Positions 36,792 through 45,105 of a stretch of 64,000 nt of DNA are shown here, piece after piece. Within the stretch, counting starts at the first letter, position 1; the number at the start of each line of letters is the position of its first letter. The notes below the pieces were generated by a model, which was not told where the DNA came from, searched no databases, and worked only from the letters and a program-made list of their open reading frames with translations. Position numbers and translations under genes: made by a program. The stretch is from Fibrobacterota bacterium (GTDB lineage: Bacteria; Fibrobacterota; Chitinivibrionia; Chitinivibrionales; Chitinispirillaceae), in NCBI GenBank assembly GCA_023436145.1, contig JAEZKP010000016.1, forward strand, positions 164,169-228,168. Reading direction: 5' to 3'.

Positions 36792-37136
36792 GTGCGGTTT
36801 GTACAACAAGTAATTCTTCTGTTAAATACATTTACTAACTTTCCGGCTGTCCGGTACTACAAACCGGCATCCTCAATGCGTGTTAAACAGTACACGGATA
36901 ATCCAAAAGCTTGTATATATTTCTATGATAAAAGATTCTTTAAGGGCGTTATGTTGAAAGGAAATATGGAGGTTCTACAGGACGAGAAGTCAAAAATAAT
37001 GATCTGGAAAGAAGGTGATGAAATGTATTATCCGCAAGGTGTTTCAGATCCGGATTATTGTGTTTTAAAGTTTACCGCTCACGAAGGAAGATACTACAGC
37101 AATTTCAGATCTGAAACTTTTAAAATAACGGATTGA
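36792..37136 (+). pseudogene. Pyridoxamine-phosphate-oxidase-family protein, N-terminally truncated
   Basis: The frame (114 codons from a GTG without clear ribosome site) contains ACIYFYDKRFFKGVMLKG, MIWKEGDEMYYPQGVSDPDY and a final FTAHEGRYYSNFRSE. These are the middle and C-terminal part of general-stress-protein-26-like flavin-binding split barrels. The first beta hairpins of the fold (about 35-40 residues) are missing or replaced by unrelated sequence. It is probably a truncated, non-functional gene, although a reinitiated protein cannot be excluded. It lies between the immunity relic and a methyltransferase. Confidence 0.6.
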
Positions 37137-37140
37137 TATA

Positions 37141-37866
37141 ATGAAAACTAAAGATCATTATGACAAGCATCTTGGTAATTTTTATTCATGGATTATTGGT
37201 GATTTTGATACACGTTCAGATGAACAGTACCAGTTTTTTAAATCTCATGGTATCATTCCTAATGATAACAGGATAGCGATCGATCTGGGATGTGGAAATG
37301 GTATCCAGTCCATTGCCCTGGCAAAATCCGGTTTCAATGTTTTAGACATTGATTTTAATCAACAGCTTCTCTCTGAATTACATAACCGTATCGGTAATCT
37401 TCCAATAACTGTTTATGAAACTGACATATTGAATTTTGAAGATAATATCAAGGATCAGGCTGAAGTGATTTGTTGTATGGGTGATACAATTTCTCACTTT
37501 TCTTCAATTGATGAAATCCGGAACATCATTAATAACATTTATTCAAAATTGACTGATTCTGGCAAAATAGTTTTATCTTTCAGAGATTATTCGGTAGCTT
37601 TAAATGGTGATAACCGGTTCATACCTGTAAAATCGGATGACCATCAGATATTGACATGTTTTTTAGAATACTATGATGACAAAGTAAATGTTACTGACTT
37701 ACTTCTTTCCAATGTTAATGGTAAATGGATTCAAACCGTGAGTTCATACCAGAAGGTTAGAATCTCTGAAAGTATAATAAAAGAGGTGTTGTCTTCTCAA
37801 GGCCTTAAAATTGAATCATGTGAAATTATTAACCGGCTGGTTTTCATTGTTGCATCAAAAGCGTGA
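37141..37866 (+). CDS. Class I SAM-dependent methyltransferase
   Basis: The protein has 241 residues. AIDLGCGNGIQSIALAKSGF at about residues 47-66 is the SAM-binding motif I, DIDFN follows as the ribose-binding acidic site, and EVICCMGDTISHF near residue 108 corresponds to motif II. No domain indicates the substrate; similar stand-alone enzymes occur in accessory regions. It starts 4 bases after the preceding truncated gene. Confidence 0.83.
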   Translation: MKTKDHYDKHLGNFYSWIIGDFDTRSDEQYQFFKSHGIIPNDNRIAIDLGCGNGIQSIALAKSGFNVLDIDFNQQLLSELHNRIGNLPITVYETDILNFEDNIKDQAEVICCMGDTISHFSSIDEIRNIINNIYSKLTDSGKIVLSFRDYSVALNGDNRFIPVKSDDHQILTCFLEYYDDKVNVTDLLLSNVNGKWIQTVSSYQKVRISESIIKEVLSSQGLKIESCEIINRLVFIVASKA

Positions 37867-37909
37867 AGACGCATATGGAAAAGTCCGAAAAAAAATGAAA
37901 GTAGCTTAT

Positions 37910-38839
37910 ATGAAAATTTGTTTTTATGGATTAGGCGGTGTTGGAGGATACTTCGGTTCAATAATCACAAAAGAACTGGGCTGTAAGCACGATATTTATT
38001 TCATTGCTCGTGGTACGCATAAAGAAAGAATTATAGAGAATGGATTAACCTTGAAAAAATCCGGCGGGAAAGAAATTATCAACGTCCACCCTAAAACCTG
38101 CACAGATGTTGTAACAGACTTACCAATATGTGATTTAATTATTGTTGCTGTAAAAAGCTATGATTTGGCGAATGCAGTTCAAATGATTAATAATATTGCT
38201 GATGATAAGTCCATTATTCTTCCATTGCTGAATGGTGTAGATATATACGACAGAATTCGTGAGCATCTTTCTTTCGGAGTCGTATTACCTTCATGCGTTT
38301 ATGTCGGGACGCATATAGAGAGTCCTGGTATAATTTACCAAAATGGCGGTAGTTGTAGAATTCATATGGGGAAGGATCCCAAATTTCCTGATTTCTATCC
38401 AGAAATTTTGATAAACGTTTTGAATGAATCTCATATTGAATTTAGTTGGGAAGAGAACATTGAGATTGCTATCTGGTCAAAATTCATGTTCATCGCTGCA
38501 TATGGTTTGGTTGGGGCTGCTTTTGAAAAGACTTTGGGGGAAATACTGGAAAACCAGGTGTTGAGTCAAAAAGTTAAAGAGATTATGGTTGAGATTGAAA
38601 CTGTAGCCAGGAAGCTGAAAATCCCTTTGGATTCAGGTATTATCGATACCTCATTCCTGAAGGCAAAGCAATTTCCGTTTGGGACAAAAACATCGTTTCA
38701 CAGAGATATTGAAAAAAAGGGAAGAATCAATGAAGGTGATCTTTTCGGAGGCACATTGAAAAGGTATGGAGAATCATTGGGAGTCCCAACATCTAATATT
38801 GATTTTACTTATAATAAGCTGCTGGAGAGGTTAGGGTAA
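37910..38839 (+). CDS. Ketopantoate reductase-like (PanE/ApbA) protein
   Basis: This 309-residue protein starts with KICFYGLGGVGGYFGSII, the NADP-binding glycine motif of the ApbA/PanE family. VAVKSYDL near residue 73 and a C-terminal TSFHRDIEKKGRINEGDLF near 262 fit the family pattern (SMxxDxxxxRxTEId). I start at 37910, which brings the glycine motif to the N-terminus; an ATG 15 bases upstream is also possible, and a longer frame overlaps the methyltransferase. Many accessory homologues are not true pantoate enzymes, so the substrate is left open. Confidence 0.8.
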   Translation: MKICFYGLGGVGGYFGSIITKELGCKHDIYFIARGTHKERIIENGLTLKKSGGKEIINVHPKTCTDVVTDLPICDLIIVAVKSYDLANAVQMINNIADDKSIILPLLNGVDIYDRIREHLSFGVVLPSCVYVGTHIESPGIIYQNGGSCRIHMGKDPKFPDFYPEILINVLNESHIEFSWEENIEIAIWSKFMFIAAYGLVGAAFEKTLGEILENQVLSQKVKEIMVEIETVARKLKIPLDSGIIDTSFLKAKQFPFGTKTSFHRDIEKKGRINEGDLFGGTLKRYGESLGVPTSNIDFTYNKLLERLG

Positions 38840-39015
38840 ATACATACTCCTCTATTTGTCGATAGATTCCAGCTTTAACACCTTCCGAAACACGCTTGTC
38901 CACCGATACAGTCCCGATATGAAATCATTGGTACGGAAAGGGTGAAAGACTAATCCGGGAGTGACAAATCAATTAGCATTTGATTATTTTAAGGTTTTGA
39001 ATACACATCTGAAGT

Positions 39016-39299
39016 CAGTAGTGTCCGGTTAATTTAACATATCATATAAATTTCACAAAAAGGCTTAATAATCGACAGTCTTTATAAAAAGAAAGCAAGA
39101 ATTAAAACGCAAAGGGCGCTGGGGGTAATTCTCGACTTCGCTCGAATAACGAGAAATTGCAGAAATATATATTTTTTTAACATAAACCCCAATATTTTCT
39201 TATCTCTGTGAACTCCGCGTGCTCTGCGTTTTATAATTCCTTATACTTTTATTTCATAAGGGTTGTTTAGCATTTGTATAATTTACCTGACACTACTGA
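39016..39299. mobile_element. 284-bp MITE with terminal inverted repeats and 7-bp TSD
   Basis: The ends are inverted repeats: left TCAGTAGTGTCCGGTTAA (39016-39033) and right, read on the minus strand, TCAGTAGTGTCAGGTAAA (39299-39282), differing at two positions. The element is flanked by a perfect direct repeat TCTGAAG (39009-39015 and 39300-39306), a 7-bp target duplication. It has no ORF of its own. Inside are a second inverted repeat with GAATTAAAACGCAAAG-type arms (39099-39116 and about 39215-39240) and a small TTCTCG/CGAGAA hairpin (39129-39154). A nonautonomous transposon mobilised by an unlinked transposase is the best reading. It accounts for most of the 506-bp gap before the DUF3795 gene. 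Confidence 0.88.
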
Positions 39300-39345
39300 T
39301 CTGAAGAAAAATATTTAAAGATGAAAAAATTGAGGAGTTGATGTC

Positions 39346-39753
39346 TTGGATAAAAATGAAATTGTTGTAAGCATATCTTATTGTGGGCTTGTTTGTAATT
39401 TATGTCATTTAAAAAGTGAATGTGATGGTTGTAGAAATACTGCAAATAAATGTCCAAATCATTCCGGAAAATGGGAAGGATGTTATCATAGAAATTGTTG
39501 TATTAAGAAAAATATAGATGGCTGTTGGGAATGCGAAGATTTTCCATGTAAAAATGACATGTTTTTTAGTGATACTCATGATTTGAGAATACGGGCATTT
39601 GTCAGATTCATTAAAGAGGAAGGTTTGGATAAATTAGCAGAATATTTGATTGAGAATGATAAAAAAGGAATAAAATACGGGTACCAAAAAGATTATGATT
39701 TCAAAAAAAGTGAAGAAGAGGTATTGCAATTATTAAGAACAGGTAAGAAATAG
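39346..39753 (+). CDS. DUF3795 cysteine-rich protein
   Basis: This 135-residue protein has ISYCGLVCNLCHLKSECDGC at the N-terminus and a later CCIKKNIDGCWECEDFPC block near residue 50, the conserved multi-cysteine pattern of DUF3795. It may bind zinc or an iron-sulfur cluster. The start is TTG, supported by GAGGAG 7 bases upstream; no suitable ATG lies nearby. The MITE ends 46 bases upstream, so the element may have displaced or now supplies the promoter. Function unknown. Confidence 0.82.
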   Translation: MDKNEIVVSISYCGLVCNLCHLKSECDGCRNTANKCPNHSGKWEGCYHRNCCIKKNIDGCWECEDFPCKNDMFFSDTHDLRIRAFVRFIKEEGLDKLAEYLIENDKKGIKYGYQKDYDFKKSEEEVLQLLRTGKK

Positions 39754-39769
39754 TGAAAGAAAAAGAATC

Positions 39770-39840
39770 ATAAAACGCAGAATTCGAAGAGGTCTAATCA
39801 TTTAAGAAGTTTAAAACGCAGATAGCCCAGAGGACAGGCA
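39770..39840. repeat. Degenerate CGCAGA-type repeat
   Basis: Two AAAACGCAGA motifs (39773-39782 and 39812-39821) and a trailing AGAGGACAGGCAGAG resemble the arms of the CGCAGAG palindromes at 39099-39240 and 41399-41481. It is degraded and no full palindrome remains. Confidence 0.45.
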
Positions 39841-39920
39841 GAGTTAAGCCGCTATGTGTTTTGTCCAAAAAAAGAATTGAAACGTTTATGGTATTATTAA
39901 ATTACTTATCGATCAATACG

Positions 39921-40268
39921 ATGAAATTACTGTTGATTGCTGTTTCTGTTTTAACAATAAGCATTGTATGCATCCCAGTTAATGAACGCTTGCGTGAAAT
40001 TCAGGTTACAAATGTTGTTGTTGTCAATGTTACCAGCAGTTCAGTTGAATTAAGCTGGGCTCCTGTTGATGGAGCGGGTAGGTATACTGTTATTTTATGT
40101 GATTCCCTGGAAATGCATATTCGCGATTATTCCACAAAAAATCCGTTTATAATTATTGACAGTCTTCAGCCGGCCACCAAATATTGTCTTTTTATAGGTG
40201 CTTCCCCTAATATTGATGGTCCTGTAAGTCAACCTTCTGAACATGTTTGGGTAAGGACATTGCCGTGA
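39921..40268 (+). CDS. Small secreted fibronectin type III domain protein
   Basis: This 115-residue protein has an N-terminal hydrophobic signal segment (MKLLLIAVSVLTISIVCIPV) and a single FN3 domain (about 25-113): SSSVELSWAPVDGAGRYTV near the first strands and LQPATKYCLFIGA near the fifth. I prefer the ATG at 39921 because it starts exactly at the signal peptide; a TTG frame runs 60 bases further upstream. It lacks a catalytic or anchoring domain and may be the remnant of a larger secreted protein. Confidence 0.6.
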   Translation: MKLLLIAVSVLTISIVCIPVNERLREIQVTNVVVVNVTSSSVELSWAPVDGAGRYTVILCDSLEMHIRDYSTKNPFIIIDSLQPATKYCLFIGASPNIDGPVSQPSEHVWVRTLP

Positions 40269-40352
40269 GGTTTTCAATTGGTTCAGTTCAAAACATAATG
40301 CACTGAGTCCGATACCTGCCTTATTTTCATGTTCAATAGGTTTGGAGATTTA

Positions 40353-40781
40353 ATGAAAATTAAAATAAATGATGTGATATTTGAACAAGATTCAATTATC
40401 AAGAACGGTGAAATAGAAAACGTAAGGACTTCTGTTGGTTGGGATAATGACTCAATTCCATACTCTATGATTGTTCCAAATCTATTCTCTTATTTCACCG
40501 CCAGACATAATGATCTATTGGTTGGATTTATTTCAATTATAAGCAATAAATTCTCTGATGCGTACCTCCAGGATTTAATGGTAATGAAAGATTTTCAAAA
40601 TAACGGAATAGGATCAATACTATTAAAAAAGGCAATTAAATTCTGCCAGGACAAAAATATAAAAGCAATTCAATTAACTTTTAATCCAGAACTTGAAAGC
40701 TTTTATAGAAAGTTTGGTTTTCACATATATAAAGCTGGAATAATAGATAGAGATACTATGGATTTCAAAATCGATTTGTAG
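40353..40781 (+). CDS. GNAT family N-acetyltransferase
   Basis: The protein has 142 residues. The acetyl-CoA pyrophosphate-binding segment reads QNNGIGSILLKKAIKFC at about residues 86-102, followed by LTFNPELESFYRKFGFHIY, the typical beta5-alpha4 region. GGAG lies 6 bases before the ATG at 40353, so that start is preferred over one 24 bases earlier. The substrate is unknown. A second acetyltransferase gene follows at 30 bases. Confidence 0.83.
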   Translation: MKIKINDVIFEQDSIIKNGEIENVRTSVGWDNDSIPYSMIVPNLFSYFTARHNDLLVGFISIISNKFSDAYLQDLMVMKDFQNNGIGSILLKKAIKFCQDKNIKAIQLTFNPELESFYRKFGFHIYKAGIIDRDTMDFKIDL

Positions 40782-40810
40782 ATCTGGCAACGCATTCTGA
40801 GGAGAATAGT

Positions 40811-41359
40811 ATGATAATCAAGGAATTGACTCCGGAAATAATATCTGATTGGTTTGATTTCTTTGATAATAGAGCATTTACAGACAACAAGGAGTGGAAA
40901 GGCTGTTACTGCACTGCCTTCTTTTATCCAAAGCCGGAAGAATATACGGCTCAAACAAAAAAACGAATAGACTATGCTAAATGGCTCATTGAAACCGGTA
41001 GAATGAAAGGATATTTAGCCTATGAAAATGGAAAGGCAGTTGGCTGGGTAAATACAAATAACAAAATTAATTTTCCAAGACTCTCAGATTTATGTGTTAA
41101 TAGGGAAAATGTATTGTCTATTGTATGTTTTATTGTTCAAAAAGAATATCGAAGAAAAGGGATTGCCAAAAAGTTATTAAACAGAATAATTGCCGATGCA
41201 GAAGAGAAAGAGTATTCTGTTATTGAGGCATATCCTAAGAAAAAATCAAAATCCGAATACGGTAAATGGAACGGTCCTTATGAAATGTATATTAATTGCG
41301 GATTTACTGACTACAAAATAGGTAAAACGAATGTTGTCAGGAAGTATATTGACAATTGA
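40811..41359 (+). CDS. GNAT family N-acetyltransferase
   Basis: The protein has 182 residues. VQKEYRRKGIAKKLLNRII near residues 111-129 is the CoA-binding motif A, and EMYINCGFT near residue 162 is the C-terminal signature. An N-terminal region rich in aromatic residues and a GCYCTAFF stretch near residue 32 indicate the small cysteine-containing subgroup found in Firmicutes and Bacteroidetes. GGAGAA precedes the ATG at 6-7 bases. Confidence 0.83.
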   Translation: MIIKELTPEIISDWFDFFDNRAFTDNKEWKGCYCTAFFYPKPEEYTAQTKKRIDYAKWLIETGRMKGYLAYENGKAVGWVNTNNKINFPRLSDLCVNRENVLSIVCFIVQKEYRRKGIAKKLLNRIIADAEEKEYSVIEAYPKKKSKSEYGKWNGPYEMYINCGFTDYKIGKTNVVRKYIDN

Positions 41360-41398
41360 ATGTTCTTTAAAGATCTGTCTGCAGAGCCTTTCTCCTAT

Positions 41399-41481
41399 CT
41401 CCGCGTCTCCGCGGCTCTGCGTGAGACAATCTTCTTCTCCGGATTTCGGAAATTCTCACGCAGAGCCGCAAAGACGCAGAG
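41399..41481. repeat. Large palindromic CGCAGAG repeat
   Basis: The left arm (41399-41426) and right arm (41454-41481) are inverted copies, 25 of 28 positions matching, containing GCGGCTCTGCGTGAGA and its complement, with a 27-base loop. The same CGCAGAG vocabulary occurs in the MITE and at 39770. It is probably a mobile palindromic repeat. The open frame crossing it is an artefact. It belongs to the 740-bp gap between the second acetyltransferase and the cupin gene. Confidence 0.8.
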
Positions 41482-41813
41482 GTTTAAGGAATCGAAGAAT
41501 TGACATTAGCATACCGGAATGGTTTCTCAGATTCAGCAGGACTACTCCCTACTTTAATGATAGATTCCAGGACTACAACACAATTGTAGAACTCCATTAT
41601 AAACGGTATCTGATGCCAGTATATCTTTATGAAATCGCTCAACTATCTGCAATTCCTTTAAGACCCAATACATGTAAATGGTGCTCCAAAAGCACTTAAA
41701 CAATATTTCCACGATCTGCTTTTAAATAGTAATTTATGTTTGGTTGGGGCAATTTCGCCTGCTTAGACCAATAATGGAGTTGGCAGTTAGCTGCCAGTTT
41801 CTCGCTATCGGCG

Positions 41814-42020
41814 GGCAAAGGTCTTGGAAAAAAACTACTGAATTTTGCTATTAAAGAGCTGAAAGCCTGTAAAGTCGATGTAAATGAACAGAACACAAAA
41901 GCTGTTGGATTTTACTCAAAGTTTGGTTTTAAAACCTACGAACGAACAGATAAAGATGACCAGGGATATGATTATCCATTGTTGCGAATGGAGCTTAAAA
42001 CAGAAAAGCAGAATTATTAA
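41814..42020 (+). pseudogene. GNAT acetyltransferase, C-terminal fragment
   Basis: A 68-codon open frame encodes GKGLGKKLLNFAIKELKA, VNEQNTKAVGFYSKFGFKTY and a final PLLRMELK, i.e. motif A through the end of a RimI-like acetyltransferase. The N-terminal half and a start codon are absent. Immediately upstream is a perfect TGGCAG/CTGCCA palindrome (41780-41795) and unrelated sequence, suggesting the 5' part was removed by a rearrangement at a repeat. Confidence 0.7.
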
Positions 42021-42099
42021 CAGGGTGCGGTAACAGCAGGTTTAGTAGTAAGCAAATCAGACTTAATATCTTTAATTTTGGATTAGAAAGTATCGTTTT

Positions 42100-42606
42100 A
42101 TGGCAACCATTTTAAGATCAGACCAGAGAAAATTTGAAGAAAGTCAGGGTAAGATTGATAATTACAGAATCTTTACAGAAGTCTCAAGAGCCAAAAAAGG
42201 AGTAAATCCTGAACACCTGAACTTTGATTTACGACAATTACATCCTGACCAATATTCTGCTCCGTACCATTTCCACAGATATGCCGAAGAACTTTTTTTT
42301 ATCATCTCAGGCTCAGTCACATTGAGAACTCCTGATGGATTGGAAATTTTAAACAGTGGAGATCTGATCTTTTTTGAAAAAGGAGAGACAGGAGCTCATC
42401 AGCTTTATAATCATACATCAGTACCATGCACGTATCTGGACATAAGGACTTATATTGGATATGATGTAGCAGAATACCCTGATTCTGATAAAATACTAAT
42501 CGCTCCGACATTTGAAATTTTCAATAAAGATTCGCAAGCTGAATATTTCGATGGCGAAACAAACATAAAAAATAAATGGAAGAAAATTGAAAACATTAAC
42601 CTGTAA
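42100..42606 (+). CDS. Cupin-domain protein
   Basis: This 168-residue protein has the single conserved cupin barrel: PYHFHRYAEELFFIISGSVT near residues 58-77 (metal-binding His and Glu) and LNSGDLIFFEKGETGAHQLY near residues 85-104 (second His). Cupin enzymes and binding proteins are diverse; no specific substrate is suggested. It lies 15 bases before the AlkD-like gene, so the two may be co-transcribed. Confidence 0.82.
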   Translation: MATILRSDQRKFEESQGKIDNYRIFTEVSRAKKGVNPEHLNFDLRQLHPDQYSAPYHFHRYAEELFFIISGSVTLRTPDGLEILNSGDLIFFEKGETGAHQLYNHTSVPCTYLDIRTYIGYDVAEYPDSDKILIAPTFEIFNKDSQAEYFDGETNIKNKWKKIENINL

Positions 42607-42621
42607 AATAATGAGTTCAAA

Positions 42622-43329
42622 ATGGAAAATATCATTAATAAAATTCGAATTGAATTAAAACAGAGTGTTGACGAGAAAACTCAGAAGACAAGCCAACATT
42701 TCTTCAAAGAAAAAATAAGGTCTTATGGAGTCAAAGTTCCAGCTGTAAACAAGATCAGTAAGGAATATTTTAAAATGATTGATTCCATGACAAAATCAGA
42801 AATATTTGATCTTTGCGATATTTTATGGCAATCAGGATATATTGAAGAATCATTTATTGCCTGCAATTGGTCGTATTATATTCATAAAAAATACAAACCA
42901 GAAGATTTTCAGGTATTTGAAAAATGGATTGATAATTATGTCAATAATTGGGCTTCGTGTGATACGCTTTGTAATCATTCGGTTGGTACATTTATTGAGA
43001 AGTACCCAGATTATTTAGTGAGATTAAAAGAGTTCGCTAATTCTGGTAACAGATGGATGCGCCGGGCTTCATCAGTGACTTTGATCATACCCGCCAGAAA
43101 GGGCAAATTTCTCAACGAGATATTGGCAATTGCGGATATTTTGCTACTTGATAAAGATGATTTGGTTCAAAAAGGGTATGGATGGATGTTAAAGGCTGCC
43201 AGTGAAGCGAACCAGCGGGAAATATTTGATTATGTGATGAAAAATAAACCGGTTATGCCCCGTACAGCATTAAGATATGCAATTGAAAAAATGCCAAAAG
43301 ACTTGAAAATCAAAGCTATGGAGAGATAA
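42622..43329 (+). CDS. DNA alkylation repair protein (AlkD-like)
   Basis: The 235-residue, all-helical protein matches the HEAT-repeat DNA glycosylase family AlkC/AlkD: YGVKVPAVNKISKEYF near residue 33, a VNNWASCDTLCNHSVG block near residue 107 (conserved Trp and Asp of the lesion site) and a GNRWMRRASSVTLIIPARKG block near residue 140. It removes alkylated bases by glycosylase action. A solitary accessory copy. Confidence 0.85.
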   Translation: MENIINKIRIELKQSVDEKTQKTSQHFFKEKIRSYGVKVPAVNKISKEYFKMIDSMTKSEIFDLCDILWQSGYIEESFIACNWSYYIHKKYKPEDFQVFEKWIDNYVNNWASCDTLCNHSVGTFIEKYPDYLVRLKEFANSGNRWMRRASSVTLIIPARKGKFLNEILAIADILLLDKDDLVQKGYGWMLKAASEANQREIFDYVMKNKPVMPRTALRYAIEKMPKDLKIKAMER

Positions 43330-43437
43330 GTTATATGCTGAATGATAATTATTCAACGCAGAGTTTTATTACGCTAAAATGACAATTGCTCCAAATTACC
43401 AGCTTAATCATGATGCACATCTTCAGAAGAGTATAAA

Positions 43438-44271
43438 ATGAGAATAGAAATCATAAAAACCGATAAAGGTCAAATTGAATATTCGATAACCGGCGAAGGT
43501 ACTCCTGTGTTATTTATACATGGTGGACATTCTAATTGCCGGGAAACTCTATCTCATAAAGGATTCGACACAAGTAAATATCGACTCATTACCCCATCCC
43601 GCCCGGGATATGGGAATACACCACTTGATGATATTACTACTCCCAGAAAAACCTCCGATTTGTTTGTTTCTTTATTAAACCATCTTGGAATCGAAAAGGT
43701 TGTTTTATATGGCATATCTGCAGGCGGTTTATCTGCAATTGAACTTGCAGCTAACTATCCCGAAAGAGTCGATAAACTAATTTTGGCATCAGCTGTTACT
43801 AAAAAGTGGTTGGATAAAAATGATCAGATTTACAAGATGGCAAATTTAATGTTTAACCCGGTAACCGGAAAAATTGTATGGGGATTAATAAAAATTTTTT
43901 CCGGAATAATCCCAAAACTTATTGCCAAATCATTCTACTCTCAATTTTCAAAAAATAAACCTCACAGATTCAAAAAAAACGATATAAAAGAGCTCGTTGC
44001 TGCATTAAAATTATATAATTCCAAACAAGGTTTTACATGTGATATAGATCATGATATTGAAAGCAGTGTAATTTTAAAGATCAATTGTCCAACTTTTATT
44101 ATTCATAGCAAGAATGATAACAGTGTCTCATATGAACATGCTGAACATGCGAAAGAATCTATCAAAAATTCACAACTTGTAGGTTTAGATAATGAATGGG
44201 GCCATTTAATCTGGATTGGAGATGATTCAAAAGAGTCGATTCGAAAAATCATTGAATTTATAGAAAAATAG
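43438..44271 (+). CDS. Alpha/beta hydrolase
   Basis: The protein has 277 residues. LFIHGGHSN near residue 22 forms the oxyanion hole. The nucleophile elbow is YGISAGGLSAIELAANYPER near residues 92-111 (Ser within GISAG). An acid in HSKNDNSV near 222 and the final His in EWGHLIWIG near 260 complete the triad. No membrane or signal segment is seen, so it is a cytoplasmic hydrolase of unknown substrate. Confidence 0.85.
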   Translation: MRIEIIKTDKGQIEYSITGEGTPVLFIHGGHSNCRETLSHKGFDTSKYRLITPSRPGYGNTPLDDITTPRKTSDLFVSLLNHLGIEKVVLYGISAGGLSAIELAANYPERVDKLILASAVTKKWLDKNDQIYKMANLMFNPVTGKIVWGLIKIFSGIIPKLIAKSFYSQFSKNKPHRFKKNDIKELVAALKLYNSKQGFTCDIDHDIESSVILKINCPTFIIHSKNDNSVSYEHAEHAKESIKNSQLVGLDNEWGHLIWIGDDSKESIRKIIEFIEK

Positions 44272-44425
44272 TGTTTCACGGATTTTTCAAAATTTGTATG
44301 CATTTTTAGTGCAAAAAGGGGAATGATTTTAATATTTATATTATTATTGATCTCAGTCATGAAATTGTTATCGGTACTCTCCCCTATCATTACAATATAC
44401 TTCAGATAATCGGGAATCTAAGGTT

Positions 44426-45007
44426 ATGATTTATGTCGCTCTATTAAGAGGAATAAATGTAGGTGGTAATAATAAAGTGGATATGAAAAGACTCAAAGCC
44501 ACTTTCGAATCATCAGGGTATTCAAATGTCGTTACCTATATCAATTCCGGAAACATTGTTTTTGAAGTTTTATCCCAAGAGCATGATGACCAGATTGTTG
44601 AAAAAATAGAAAAAGCAATAAACCAGGATTTTCAACTAGAAATAAAAGTCCTGTTAAGAAATTATAAGAATATTGATACTATCTGCCAAAAACTTCCTGC
44701 AACCTGGGTAAAGAATGAGAAAATGAGAACAGATGTCATTTTTTTATGGGAAAAATTTGACAAACCAGGAGTGTTAAAGCAAATACAGATCAATCCTGTT
44801 GATAATGTCAAATACATACCCGGTGCACTTTTGTGGAATGTTGATAGTAAGGATTATAGTAAGAGCAGTATGCAAAAATTAATAGGAACAGAATTATACA
44901 GGAATATGACTATCAGAAATGTTAATACTGTTCGCAAACTTCATGAAATAATGACCAATATTTTGATCCAAAAAAAACGGTCCGCTGAAAACACCAGGGT
45001 TCCTTAA
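44426..45007 (+). CDS. DUF1697 family protein
   Basis: This 193-residue protein opens with IYVALLRGINVGGNNKVDM, the signature of DUF1697, then SSGYSNVVTYINSGNIVFE near residue 30. The family is widespread, about 180 residues and of unknown function. It ends 57 bases before an intrinsic terminator. Confidence 0.88.
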   Translation: MIYVALLRGINVGGNNKVDMKRLKATFESSGYSNVVTYINSGNIVFEVLSQEHDDQIVEKIEKAINQDFQLEIKVLLRNYKNIDTICQKLPATWVKNEKMRTDVIFLWEKFDKPGVLKQIQINPVDNVKYIPGALLWNVDSKDYSKSSMQKLIGTELYRNMTIRNVNTVRKLHEIMTNILIQKKRSAENTRVP

Positions 45008-45063
45008 GTGAGCAGACATATTATCATTTGCTGATCGGTCTGGAAGCTTTTTATTTTAAGCTG

Positions 45064-45090
45064 CGGCAGGTTGTCCTGCCACATTTTTTC
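45064..45090 (+). terminator. Intrinsic terminator after the DUF1697 gene
   Basis: A perfect 6-bp stem GGCAGG/CCTGCC (45065-45070 with 45075-45080) with a 4-base loop is followed by ACATTTTTT. It lies within the longer open frame of the next gene, which argues against the distal start of that gene. Confidence 0.8.
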
Positions 45091-45105
45091 TTTCTGGAGC
45101 TATCT

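Noticed and set aside
41331..41699. 122-codon plus-strand frame after the second acetyltransferase gene
   Set aside because: Most of it is the CGCAGAG palindrome read through; the translation mirrors the repeat rather than a protein.
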